Shown here: positions 51,977 to 60,570 of the stretch, in pieces
How positions within the stretch are numbered: position 1 is the first letter of the stretch
How the letters are laid out: every line of letters starts with the position of its first letter
DNA from: a bacterium 210917-SL.2.15
Lineage (GTDB): Bacteria > Bacillota > Clostridia > Oscillospirales > Oscillospiraceae
Assembly (NCBI GenBank): GCA_020555605.1
Contig: JAJCJC010000015.1
Coordinates: 1-61,725, forward strand
Direction: 5' to 3'
Length of the DNA: 61,725 nt
Notes under the pieces: model-generated
Database searches by the model: none
The model's input: the letters and a program-made list of their open reading frames with translations, nothing else
What the model was told of the DNA's origin: nothing
Made by a program: the position numbers and the translations under genes

Positions 51977-52720
51977 TCACGGCCGCTCTGCGTCCGTTTT
52001 TCCCTTTTTCCCCACCACGTGGACCAAAAACAGCGGCAGTTTCATCATGCGGCCGATCCGGCTGGGCTGTTTGAGCAGGCGGTAAAACCATTCCATGCCG
52101 GTTTTCGAAAAGATTTCAGGCGCACGCTGTACCACGCCGGCAAAAACGTCCAGTGAGCCGCCCAGCCCCAGCAGAAGGTGCGCGCCGGTGGCAGTGCCGT
52201 TTCGCGCCATCCACTTCTCCTGTTTCGGCGCGCCCAAGCACACAAAAACCACGTCCGCCATACTGGCGCGGATGTCGGCCACCACAGGCTCGTCCTTTTG
52301 AAAGTAACCATCGTGGGTTCCGGCAATCACCAGCCCGGGATATCTTTCACGCAGTTTTTCCGCCGCCTGCTCCGCAATGCCTGGCTTTGCACCCAACAGA
52401 TAAAGTGTTTTTTTCTCCTCCGCCATCTTTTCCATCAGGTGCTCGGCAAACTCAATGCCGGGAAGCTTCTGCTTGAGGGGCGTTCCCAGAATCTTCGCGC
52501 CATAGATCACTCCGATCCCATCCGGAATGACCAGATCCGCGCCGTTGACGGCACGACGGGCCTCCACGTCTTCACGGCAGACCTCTACGATCTCCGGATT
52601 AGGCGTGACCACATAGTGCGCCCCAGGCTCGTTCATCTGCCGAACACCCTCGGCCACGGCCTCTTCCATCGTAAAATTATCAAATCCGACGCCAAGAACG
52701 TCGATCCGTTTTTCATTCAT
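51977..52720 (-). CDS. tagA: WecG/TagA/CpsF-family glycosyltransferase
   Basis: A 247-residue GT26 enzyme. The family core TPNPEIVEVCRED (about 40-52) and VIPDGIGVIYGAKILG (about 63-78) are clear; VFVCLGAPKQEKWM (about 157-170) and the AP-IFSKTGMEWFYRLL end are typical. It transfers N-acetylmannosamine-like sugars onto undecaprenyl-linked carriers for wall polymers. ATG 52720 follows GGAGAGGAAC; an upstream in-frame Met is rejected. No other teichoic acid genes adjoin. Confidence 0.9.
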   Translation of the reverse strand: MNEKRIDVLGVGFDNFTMEEAVAEGVRQMNEPGAHYVVTPNPEIVEVCREDVEARRAVNGADLVIPDGIGVIYGAKILGTPLKQKLPGIEFAEHLMEKMAEEKKTLYLLGAKPGIAEQAAEKLRERYPGLVIAGTHDGYFQKDEPVVADIRASMADVVFVCLGAPKQEKWMARNGTATGAHLLLGLGGSLDVFAGVVQRAPEIFSKTGMEWFYRLLKQPSRIGRMMKLPLFLVHVVGKKGKTDAERP

Positions 52721-52864
52721 CGGCTTGTTCCTCTCCAAACTGTGCGCGCCGCACAAGGGCAGACTTTTTTCTTCTGCACAGCACTGTCAGCGGTATCTTA
52801 CCACAGAATTTCCATTCTGTCCAGAAATAGAGCGGATTCCCTGTGAAAAGGCTGTCCTCAGTTC

Positions 52865-52893
52865 TTGCATTTTGTACTTCTTTTTCGTATAAT
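52865..52893 (+). promoter_or_regulatory. Promoter of the EamA transporter gene
   Basis: TTGCAT (52865-52870), 17-base spacer, TATAAT (52888-52893), about 35 bases before the ATG. Confidence 0.85.
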
Positions 52894-52932
52894 AACAAAA
52901 TTAGTCATAAAAAAGAGGAAGGGTTTTCATTT

Positions 52933-53883
52933 ATGGATACCAAACAAATCAGAAACACACTCCTTTTGGCCCTGACAGCACTGGTTTGGGGTTCGGCTTT
53001 CGTCGCCCAAAGCGTTGGCGCCGAGCATGTCGGTCCGTTCACCTTCCTGTCCAGCCGCAGCTATTTGGGCGGTATTGTGCTGCTGCCGGTTATCGCTGCG
53101 ATGAATACCCGTAGCAAGCGCAGTTCCGGCGTTTCCCTGCTGCCCAAAACTCCCGGAGATAAAAAGCAGTTGCTGCTTGGCGGTATCAGCTGCGGTTTTT
53201 TCCTGTTTTTGGCTTCCACGGCGCAGCAAATCGGCGTGGGGGCTACTACTGCGGCAAAAGCCGGTTTCATCACCTCAATGTATGTACTGGTCGTTCCCAT
53301 TCTGACGCTTTTTATGGGCCGCAAAGTGAGCAAAAAGGTCTGGCTATGCGTCGTAATGGGCGTAATTGGACTGTATCTTTTATGCATGGTCGGCGGCCTT
53401 TCCCTGGGCCGTGGTGATTCCATGGTGCTGCTGTGTGCCTTTCTGTTTTCCGGCCATATTCTGGTGGTGGATCATTTTTCACCCAAAATGGACGGTGTGC
53501 AGTTGAGCTGCATTCAGTTTTTTGTCACGGCACTGCTGTCCACCATATGCATGTTTCTGTTTGAATCTCCCACCGTTGCTGATCTGCAGGCTGCGGCACT
53601 GCCCATTTTGTACGCGGGTATTCTCAGCTCTGGCGTAGGCTATACGCTGCAGATCGTGGCACAGAAAGGACTCAATCCTACTATCGCCAGCCTGACCATG
53701 TCGCTGGAGAGCGTATTCAGCGCGCTGGCGGGTTGGGTACTCCTGGGACAGGGGCTGTCTCTCCGGGAGCTGTCCGGCTGCGCGCTGATGCTTGCCGCCA
53801 TCGTTTTGGCGCAATTGCCTGATGGTTTGCTCCGCCGTAAAAAAGCAAATACTGCTGCTCCCGCCAATCACCCCAATTCCTGA
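52933..53883 (+). CDS. DMT-superfamily (EamA) transporter
   Basis: A 316-residue protein with ten hydrophobic helices in two EamA repeats (ALVWGSAFVAQ at the start, and ALPILYAGILSSGVGYTLQ and LESVFSALAGWVLLG in the second half). It probably exports or imports a small metabolite; the substrate is unknown. GAGGAAGGG precedes ATG 52933. The HAD gene follows by 24 bases. Confidence 0.9.
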   Translation: MDTKQIRNTLLLALTALVWGSAFVAQSVGAEHVGPFTFLSSRSYLGGIVLLPVIAAMNTRSKRSSGVSLLPKTPGDKKQLLLGGISCGFFLFLASTAQQIGVGATTAAKAGFITSMYVLVVPILTLFMGRKVSKKVWLCVVMGVIGLYLLCMVGGLSLGRGDSMVLLCAFLFSGHILVVDHFSPKMDGVQLSCIQFFVTALLSTICMFLFESPTVADLQAAALPILYAGILSSGVGYTLQIVAQKGLNPTIASLTMSLESVFSALAGWVLLGQGLSLRELSGCALMLAAIVLAQLPDGLLRRKKANTAAPANHPNS

Positions 53884-53907
53884 CAGTAAAGACAGGAGGT
53901 TGTCCAT

Positions 53908-54543
53908 ATGCTGTTTTTTGATCTGGATGGCACTTTAGTGGATTCTTCCAGAATCTGGCTGCAGATTGACCTGGATTTCACTGCTCGGCGCGGCCTGCCG
54001 CACACCCAGGAATACCACGACTTTGTGGCCCATACTACTGCCCCTGTTGCAGCACAGTTTACAAAAGACTACTATCATCTTTCTGAAAGCGCAGAGGAAA
54101 TCATGGCCGAGTGGTACGCCCAGGCACTGAAAGAATATACGCACCATATCGAAGCGAAGCCTCATGTCCGCGCCTATCTGGAACAGTGCCTCCGGCAGGG
54201 CGAGTCTATGGCGGTGCTTACGTCCAGCGCACCAGAGCTATGCCGGGCCACGCTGCAAAGGAACAACCTTGCCTCGTATTTTTCAAACCTCTTTTTTGCG
54301 CAGGAAATGGGTATGGAAAAGCGGGAGGCAGCGCTGTTTCGCTCGGCGGCCCAACAGTGTTCGGCAGCGCCGGAGGAGTGCACACTGTTTGACGACTCGC
54401 CGGTGGCCTGCCGCGGCGCCAAAGAGGCGGGCTTTCGCGTCGTGGGTGTGTTCGATTCCATTTTCGCCCAAGACGAGGATGCGATGCGCCGCCTGTGCGA
54501 TGCTTACATCTACGATTTTTCAGAGCTTCTATCCTCAAAGTAA
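53908..54543 (+). CDS. HAD-family phosphatase (phosphoglycolate-phosphatase-like)
   Basis: A 211-residue HAD hydrolase: motif I FDLDGTLVDSS (4-14), helical cap, motif II LTSSAPE (about 103-109), motif III K in GMEKREA, motif IV DDSPVACRGA. AGGAGG precedes the ATG. Probably co-transcribed with the transporter; the substrate is unknown. Confidence 0.88.
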   Translation: MLFFDLDGTLVDSSRIWLQIDLDFTARRGLPHTQEYHDFVAHTTAPVAAQFTKDYYHLSESAEEIMAEWYAQALKEYTHHIEAKPHVRAYLEQCLRQGESMAVLTSSAPELCRATLQRNNLASYFSNLFFAQEMGMEKREAALFRSAAQQCSAAPEECTLFDDSPVACRGAKEAGFRVVGVFDSIFAQDEDAMRRLCDAYIYDFSELLSSK

Positions 54544-54565
54544 CCGCCTGTCCCCGAAAAATAAT

Positions 54566-54600
54566 GACCCGGCTGACCATCATTGGTCAGCCGGGTCTTT
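54566..54600 (+). terminator. Terminator after the HAD gene
   Basis: A 14-bp perfect stem (54566-54579 with 54584-54597, loop TCAT), then TTT. Confidence 0.8.
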
Positions 54601-54769
54601 GCTGATACTGTACCCAGTCGGGATCGGTATTCATCTCCGTCCAGTGTTCATAGATTTCGCCCTTGCGCTTGTAGGCGTGGCTGTTTGTGGCTTCCTGCAC
54701 CGCCAGGTAATACCAGGCTCCCGGCAGATTGTCCGGCCACTCGTTCCTCCCTTCCAGAAGGTCCTCTTT
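54587..54769 (-). pseudogene. C-terminal stub of an SLH-domain surface protein
   Basis: The minus strand stays open for 60 codons up to the IS boundary. The end reads PGAWYYLAVQEATNSHAYKR then EHWTEM and PDW, the tail seen in S-layer-homology proteins of Oscillospiraceae. No start codon or upstream domain remains; the sequence across the IS (after 55721) does not continue it. A broken remnant. Confidence 0.6.
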
Positions 54770-54770
54770 T

Positions 54771-55721
54771 GCCCCTTTTCCCGAATTGATGGACAAAAAA
54801 GCATTCGTTATAATGGAAAGGAAAGGGGACAAAGGAAATGGAAAACAAACGCAAAAAGGGATAGCGCCGCCCCGGTACGACGAGGCGTTCAAGGGCGGAG
54901 CGATCCGGATGGTGACAGAACAGGGCCGTCCGAGCACAGAGGTTGCCAATGAACTTGGTATCTGCATCGACACCCTGCGCAGCTGGCTGAAGGCCGCGGG
55001 TGTGCAGGCAGGGCAGGCAGACCGCCAGAACCGGGACAGCCGCCGGAATCCACTCCATGCGCAAAGGCCTACGAAACCACCACGAACTCCCGCCATTGCC
55101 ATCCCATCGCGCCCAATCTGCCGAAGCGTCAATTTTCTTTTGCACAACCGAATCAGGCCTGGGTAGGTGATATCACCTATATTCCCACCGGCGAGGGCTG
55201 GCTGTATTCGGCTGCCGTCAAAGACTTATGCACCAAGAAGGTTGTGGGTTGCGCCTTTTCCAGCCGCATCGACACACAGTTGTCCCTATCCGCGTTGGAC
55301 ATGGCTGTACGCCGCCAACGGCCCAGCCCTGGCCTGATTTTCCACAGTGACAGGGGCGTCCAGTATGCTGCGGAAGCCTTTCGGCGCCGGCTTGCCGCGC
55401 TGGGCATCCGGCAAAGCATGTCCCGCAAAGGCGACCCCTACTATAACGCTGTGGCGGAGAACTTTTTCAGCTGCCTCAAATGTGAACGGGTCCACCTGCG
55501 CCAATATGGCTCCCGCCGTGCTGCTCAAGCGGATATTTTCGCCTATATCGAGGCCTTTTACAATACGCTGCGCCCGCATTCTGCCATTGACTGGCTCTCA
55601 CCGTGCGCTTTTGAACTGCGGCTGCGCAATGCCTCTGCCGCCTGATCTGAGAGATTTCATGTATTACTGCGATTCATTCGGTTTTTTCGCGCTTTTTACT
55701 GTCTATTTTTTCGGGAAGGGC
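54771..55721 (+). mobile_element. Internally deleted IS3-family insertion sequence
   Basis: A 951-bp element bounded by imperfect inverted repeats: left GCCCCTTTTCCCGAATTGAT (54771 on) and right ending TTCGGGAAGGGC (55721). A promoter-like TATAATGG lies after the left repeat. The gene inside lacks its middle. No target duplication is evident. The 194-bp copy at 35245 has the same two ends. Confidence 0.82.
54838..55645 (+). pseudogene. IS3-family transposase, orfA/orfB remnant
   Basis: OrfA starts at ATG 54838 but meets TAG after eight codons because the A run after CGC is one base shorter than in the copy at 35.3 kb. Past that frameshift the helix-turn-helix part is readable (DEAFKGGAIRMVTEQG, STEVANELGICIDTLRSWLK). 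The end of orfA and the start of orfB are missing. From about 55055 the integrase core resumes: WVGDITYIP (first Asp), FHSDRGVQY (second Asp) and NAVAENFFS (Glu), to a stop at 55645. The DDE triad is thus intact, but the protein cannot be made whole. Confidence 0.82.
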
Positions 55722-55724
55722 TCG

Positions 55725-55874
55725 GTGGATTATCTGCTCTGCCGCTAGGACAAACGCTTCCTGGATATTTCAGACCTGAGCGATGGCGAAGCCGCTGTCG
55801 TATGCAGCATGGTCGAGGTAGTGAAAAAAACGCTGGACCAATCAAACAAAAGCGCCTTTGCAGCAACAGGATAA
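55725..55874 (+). pseudogene. C-terminal stub of an XRE-type regulator
   Basis: In frame from 55725 the text VDYLLCR, an in-frame TAG, then DKRFLDISDLSDGEAAVVCS and VEVVKKTLDQ resembles the end of small XRE regulators, where VDYLLGRTD is typical. The N-terminal DNA-binding part is gone and a stop interrupts it. It abuts the right end of the IS, so insertion or recombination probably removed the rest. Confidence 0.5.
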
Positions 55875-55894
55875 ACCTGTACTGCAAAGGCGCT
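55851..55894. terminator. Terminator between the regulator stub and pcrA
   Basis: AGCGCCTTTGCAG/CTGCAAAGGCGCT (13 bp) with an inner ACAGG/CCTGT stem. T-rich on both sides. Confidence 0.75.
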
Positions 55895-55950
55895 CTTTCG
55901 TTCTGCGCATATTTAAAGAAGGCCGGGCCATTGAGCCCCGACGATACCGC

Positions 55951-58392
55951 TCAACCGCCTTCTTTTTCAAAATAGGCCATAGCGGAGTTGCGCATCAGGC
56001 GCTTGGTGCCCACCTCATCAAAGGCGATTTCCAGCAGCACATCGCCGCCCATGGGCTGTACGCTCATCACCATGCCCCGGCCAAAGGCCTTGTGGCGTAC
56101 CATGTCGCCCTGGTGCAGATCTGCTGCTGCAGAAGAAACTGCAGGCGACACGGTCGCCCCCCGGTCCACCGTCTTATTCTGCGCAGCGCTCTGGCTCGGG
56201 CGGCCTGCGGAGGCGGCGGAACGGCCGCCGATCCCGGCAGTGAGTTGGCGGAAGTCAAAGCCCGGACGGAATTCCTGCGGCGCAACGCTTTTGGTCCAGA
56301 CACGGTTTTCCTCCGGGATCTCCCGCAAAAAACGGGACGGTGGATTGGTCGTTGTGTGGCCGAAGAGCATACGCTGGCCGGCGTTAGTCAGTGTCAGCCG
56401 CTCCTTGGCGCGGGTCATGGCCACATAACACAGCCGCCGCTCTTCCTCCATTTCCGCCGGGTCGTCGAGACAGCGGGTGCCGGGAAATACATTCTCTTCC
56501 ATCCCCACCACATAAACCGAAGGGAATTCCAATCCCTTGGCGCTGTGCATGGTCATCATCACCACGCTGTTGTCCTCGCTGCTCTGATCGTCCAGATCCG
56601 TATACAGCGCCACTTCATCCAGGAAACCCGAGAGGGCAACTCCCTCCGGGTGATTGTCGATATAACCGACAATGCTGGAGCGAAGTTCTTTCACGTTTTC
56701 CAGCCGGCCGCGGCTTTCAAAGTCCTTTTTTGCGTCCAGCATGGCCAGATAGCCGCTGTCCTGGCACACTTCATCATAAAAAGTGTCCAACTCCATGGAC
56801 TCGGCCTTGCCCTGCAGCGCAATAATCATGGAAGCAAACTCCATCAGCTTCTGCACACTGCGCTTCAACTCCGGATATTGATCCGCCGTCATAAGAATCT
56901 GGAACATGGGGACGCCCTGCCGGATCGCTTCTTCCTGCACTTGCTCAATCGTACGCGCACCGATGCCGCGGGGGGGCATATTGATAATGCGGCGCAGCCG
57001 CAGATCGTCCGCAGGGTTATTAACTACGCACAGGTAAGCCAGCATGTCTTTAACCTCAGCACGGTCAAAAAAGCGGATTCCGCCAATGATTTTATAGGGA
57101 ATGGCATTGCGCTTGAAGGCACGCTCCAGCTGGTTGGACTGGGCGTTCATGCGGTAGAGTACAGCGTTGTCCCGCCAGTTGCGGCCGGAGCTGAAATCCT
57201 GCAGGATCTGCCCGGCGACAAAATTCGCCTCTTCGGACTCATTGAACACCGTTTGAATATGTACCAGCTCTCCACTGTCGTTCTCCGTCCACAGGGTTTT
57301 CCCCTTGCGCCCTTCGTTATGGCGGATCACAGCATTGGACGCATCCAGAATATGCTGGGTGGAGCGGTAGTTCTGCTCCAGCCGGATCACCCTGGCGTTG
57401 GGATAATCCTTTTCAAAGCTGAGGATATTTTCGATATTGGCGCCACGGAAGCGGTAAATGCTCTGATCGTCATCTCCCACAACGCAGATATTTTTCCGCC
57501 CCCCGGCCAGGAGCGAGGAAAGCAGATACTGCAGATTGTTGGTGTCCTGATATTCGTCGATCAGCACATAACGGAATTTGCGTTGGTAATAGTCCCGCAC
57601 CTCGTCAAACTGCTGGAGCAGCGTGACGGCGTGGAGAATGATATCGTCGAAATCCAGCGCGTTGGCTTCGCGCAGGCGGCGGACGTATTCCCGGTATATT
57701 TTTGCGATCCGCTCCATGCGCCAATCGCCGGGGGTGACCCACTCCCGGGCAAACTGTTCCGGCAGCACCATCGCGTCTTTGGCCGAACTGATGTACCCCA
57801 GCACCGTGCGGGGCTGAAACGCCTTTTCATCGTACTGAAACTCTTTTACAATGTCTTTGACCACCCGTTGGCTGTCGGCGCTGTCATAAATGGTAAAACT
57901 CTTGTCAAAGCCCAGCCGGTCGATATCCCGGCGCAGGATGCGCACACAGGCGGAGTGGAACGTGGAGGCCCACACATCTGCCGCCTCGCTTCCCAACATG
58001 GCTTCCAGCCGTTCTTTCAGCTCCCCAGCCGCCTTGTTGGTGAAGGTGATGGCAATAATGGACCAGGGCAGCGCCGGCTGCACGGCGCACAGCTGCCGTG
58101 CACGGTACTCCTGCTGCGGGTCAGGATGCTCCAGATAGGCTTTCAGAAATGCCAGATCCTCCTCCGTGGCATCGGCCGGCACTTCGTCGCTGTCGCTGCC
58201 GCAGCCGTATTTCAGCAAATTGGCCACCCGGTGGATCAGCACGGTGGTCTTGCCGCTGCCGGCACCGGCCAGCAGCAGAAGCGGCCCCTCGGTCGCCATG
58301 ACCGCCTTGCGCTGCATGGGGTTCAGATGGGCATAATCCTGCTCGATGATCGCTTTTCGCGCGGCGCAGTAGTCCTGATGAAAATCTGTCAT
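55951..58392 (-). CDS. pcrA: UvrD/PcrA-type DNA helicase
   Basis: An 813-residue SF1A helicase for repair and removal of RecA or stalled RNA polymerase. Walker A AGAGSGKTT (about 42-50), DEYQDTN, GDDDQSIYRFRGA, QNYRST, and VAMTRAKERL are all present. The C-terminal segment GDMVRHKAFGRGMV is the Tudor-like domain that binds RNA polymerase in PcrA. ATG 58392 follows AGGAGG; an extended frame further upstream is rejected. The N-terminal region has an insert (about 64-95) rich in Asp/Glu. Confidence 0.95.
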   Translation of the reverse strand: MTDFHQDYCAARKAIIEQDYAHLNPMQRKAVMATEGPLLLLAGAGSGKTTVLIHRVANLLKYGCGSDSDEVPADATEEDLAFLKAYLEHPDPQQEYRARQLCAVQPALPWSIIAITFTNKAAGELKERLEAMLGSEAADVWASTFHSACVRILRRDIDRLGFDKSFTIYDSADSQRVVKDIVKEFQYDEKAFQPRTVLGYISSAKDAMVLPEQFAREWVTPGDWRMERIAKIYREYVRRLREANALDFDDIILHAVTLLQQFDEVRDYYQRKFRYVLIDEYQDTNNLQYLLSSLLAGGRKNICVVGDDDQSIYRFRGANIENILSFEKDYPNARVIRLEQNYRSTQHILDASNAVIRHNEGRKGKTLWTENDSGELVHIQTVFNESEEANFVAGQILQDFSSGRNWRDNAVLYRMNAQSNQLERAFKRNAIPYKIIGGIRFFDRAEVKDMLAYLCVVNNPADDLRLRRIINMPPRGIGARTIEQVQEEAIRQGVPMFQILMTADQYPELKRSVQKLMEFASMIIALQGKAESMELDTFYDEVCQDSGYLAMLDAKKDFESRGRLENVKELRSSIVGYIDNHPEGVALSGFLDEVALYTDLDDQSSEDNSVVMMTMHSAKGLEFPSVYVVGMEENVFPGTRCLDDPAEMEEERRLCYVAMTRAKERLTLTNAGQRMLFGHTTTNPPSRFLREIPEENRVWTKSVAPQEFRPGFDFRQLTAGIGGRSAASAGRPSQSAAQNKTVDRGATVSPAVSSAAADLHQGDMVRHKAFGRGMVMSVQPMGGDVLLEIAFDEVGTKRLMRNSAMAYFEKEGG

Positions 58393-58542
58393 AATGCCTC
58401 CTGTTTCTCTCTGGCTTTGTCTGAAACGGGAAAGGCCCTGAAGCTTTAGGCCGCAGGGCCGCGTCCCGGTCGGTTCCTTTTTTAAACAGCTCCCTTGCTG
58501 TTTGCCCCACCGCAATGCAAAATACGGTGCTTTTTTCTTTTT

Positions 58543-58571
58543 ATTGTAATACAAATCCAATTCTCGGTCAA
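58543..58571 (-). promoter_or_regulatory. Promoter of pcrA
   Basis: Minus strand TTGACC (58566-58571), 17-base spacer, TACAAT (58543-58548). Confidence 0.75.
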
Positions 58572-58637
58572 CTGTTCTATTCTGCGAATATTCCTGTGAC
58601 CGCTACTATCATACTCCAGTCAACTGTCCCTTTCCCA

Positions 58638-58666
58638 TTGAAACCACCCGTATCAGGTGCTATAAT
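58638..58666 (+). promoter_or_regulatory. Candidate promoter in the AT-rich spacer
   Basis: TTGAAA (58638-58643), 17-base spacer, TATAAT (58661-58666). It points towards the MarR gene 240 bases away. The 516 bases between pcrA and marR show no convincing gene; a 45-codon frame at 58703 has no ribosome site. Confidence 0.5.
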
Positions 58667-58848
58667 ACGTTTTTATAAACTGTTCATTAGGTCAGTTTAC
58701 AATATGCGATCTTTTACTCCAATTTCTGAGAGAACGCCGTGCATTCTACGGATACTCCAACTCCATGATGAGTGTCCGCTTCGGGCAACACTGGAGCTAC
58801 TGAGCATTCTTTCGTTCTTGTTCGCTGCAAAAGAATTGTAGTTTTCAT

Positions 58849-58869
58849 ATACTTGCTATAGTCAAGTAT
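58849..58869 (+). promoter_or_regulatory. Likely MarR operator overlapping a -10 box
   Basis: Perfect inverted repeat ATACTTG (58849-58855) and CAAGTAT (58863-58869), seven-base spacer CTATAGT. The spacer contains TATAGT, a plausible -10. The spacing of half-sites fits a MarR dimer, which would silence its own promoter. Confidence 0.55.
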
Positions 58870-58908
58870 TTTCCAATATTACCCGCGATATCTGCCACAG
58901 GAGGAATT

Positions 58909-59331
58909 ATGAAGACAAACTTAGCATATTTCGTTTCTGTGCTGCGAAAAAATTTTGTCAACGACTGTAGCCGGAAGTTACAGCAAGATCATGTAACGCT
59001 TGGACTTTTGTATCCGACCCTATATATAGGAAAGCATCCTAACTGCTCACCAAAAGAAGTGATGCAGTCCCTGAATATGGATTGGGGATTTGCACAGCGT
59101 ACTTTGGATAAACTGGTAGCCGACAACCTGATCAGCAGAGAAAAAAATCCGGAAGACCGCCGTTGCTACCATCTGAATCTGACAGCCGATGGTTACCGGC
59201 TGCTTCAGAAGAGCCACTGGTTGATCAATGTATGGAATGAACAAAAACTGGCTGGAAAAAATAGTACAAGTAAAAGGAGAAAAATTTCATGTTTGAAACA
59301 TTACTCAGTCCCATTGAACTGGGGTCTCTAA
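58909..59331 (+). CDS. MarR-family regulator with probable 3' frameshift
   Basis: A 140-residue reading frame. The winged helix is complete (SPKEVMQSLNMDWGFAQRTL, then LISREKNPEDRRCYHLNLT). After about residue 115 the text becomes unlike MarR and runs 43 bases into the next gene. One base off, the sequence reads NWLEKIVQVKGEKFHV and stops at 59296, overlapping the next start by a few bases, which looks like the ancestral end. The A5 run near 59246 is the likely slip site. AGGAGG precedes the ATG. Base composition is more AT-rich than the window average. Confidence 0.7.
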   Translation: MKTNLAYFVSVLRKNFVNDCSRKLQQDHVTLGLLYPTLYIGKHPNCSPKEVMQSLNMDWGFAQRTLDKLVADNLISREKNPEDRRCYHLNLTADGYRLLQKSHWLINVWNEQKLAGKNSTSKRRKISCLKHYSVPLNWGL

Positions 59332-60391
59332 AACTGAAAAACCGCATCATATTTGCGCCGACTTCCATGGGGCTCCCAGAGGACGAGTATTTTAAGAAGA
59401 TAGAAGATATTGCGGCAGGAGGATGTGCCATGATTATCATAGGAGATGTTCCGGTGTTACCCACCGGTTTTGGACACAGCCTTTACAGCAAAAAAGGATT
59501 TGCACATTATCAAAAACTGACTGAAATTGTTCACAGGCACGGTTGCCTCATATGCGCCCAGCTTCACCAGTCCGACGCCAACTTAAAGGGCATGATCAAA
59601 TACATCCCTGGTGTTCTCAGTAAAAAAATCAAGCCACAGGAACTTCGCCCACTACTCAATGCACAGGTGGCTCCTTATATATCGAATTTAACCGCAAAAA
59701 AATCAAAAAGATCACCACAGCATTCGGTGATTCCGCCGTATTGGTCCAAAAGGCCGGATTTGACATGGTACAGGTCCATGGTGACCGGATGTGCGGAAGT
59801 TTCAGCTCTGCCGTCTTCAACCATCGTACGGATGCATATGGCGGAAGTGCCGAGAACAGATTCCGCTTTGCCGTAGAAGCAGTTTCCGCAATCCGCGCCA
59901 AGCTGCCGGACTATCCCATTGATTATAAATTAGCAGTTCGTCAGGATGAGCCTCATTACGGCAATTCCGGTGTGTTGAATGAGGAACTTGATATTTGCGT
60001 TCCGCTTTTGGAAAAAGCCGGTGTCACCAGCTTCCATGTAGCTTTAGCCAATCATTCTAACCTGCAGGATACAATCCCCAGCGCAAAGCATCCGTATTTT
60101 TCAGCGGAAGGATGTTTCCTGAAATTCTGTGATCAGGTGCGTCAGTATACATCGCTACCAATCTGCGGTGTGGGCGGTCTGGTCCATCCGGAATTTGTGG
60201 AACGGCAACTGAAGGAAGGCCGTATCCAATGCGCCGCCATGAGCCGCCAGCTGGTGGCTGATTCCCAATGGGTAAACAAAGTTGCAGCTGGAGAGGCAGA
60301 CAAAATTCGTCTCTGTATCCGCTGCAACAAGCGATGCCTGGGAGGGATGATGGAACATAATGGGGTACATTGTATATATAACGGAAAATAA
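59289..60391 (+). pseudogene. Old-yellow-enzyme/2-enoate-reductase family oxidoreductase, frameshifted and truncated
   Basis: The first frame (59289 to about 59680) carries the FMN-barrel start LKLKNRIIFAPTSMG and AQLHQSDAN. The second frame (about 59680 on) has FDMVQVHGDRMCGSF, TDAYGGSAENRFRF and GGLVHPEF. A shift near 59675-59690 (around TATATATCGAA) splits them. The end keeps the iron-sulfur motif CIRCNKRCLGG plus GVHCIYNGK and then stops, so the C-terminal FAD/NADH domain of about 300 residues is absent. Coupled to a MarR gene, it would have reduced enoates or quinones. Probably non-functional. Confidence 0.8.
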
Positions 60392-60570
60392 GAACATCTC
60401 CTGGATACTGGTTCTTCTATAAAAATAGACCGTTGGAGCAACACCACCTGTCAGACCGTTATCCTGTGTAGTCTCATGTAAACTGTTCATTATCGAACAT
60501 AAAATTTTTAGTTGGTTCATATCTAAAATGTATTTAAGGATGATGACATTCCGTTGGGAGGTTTTGATTG

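Noticed and set aside
55858..58449. An 863-codon open frame on the plus strand opposite pcrA
   Set aside because: It mirrors a fully conserved helicase gene, its translation shows no domain and is rich in His/Gln/Arg as antisense shadows are, and it has no ribosome site.
58515..58841. A 108-codon frame in the spacer between pcrA and marR
   Set aside because: It starts inside the pcrA promoter, has no ribosome site, and its translation looks random.
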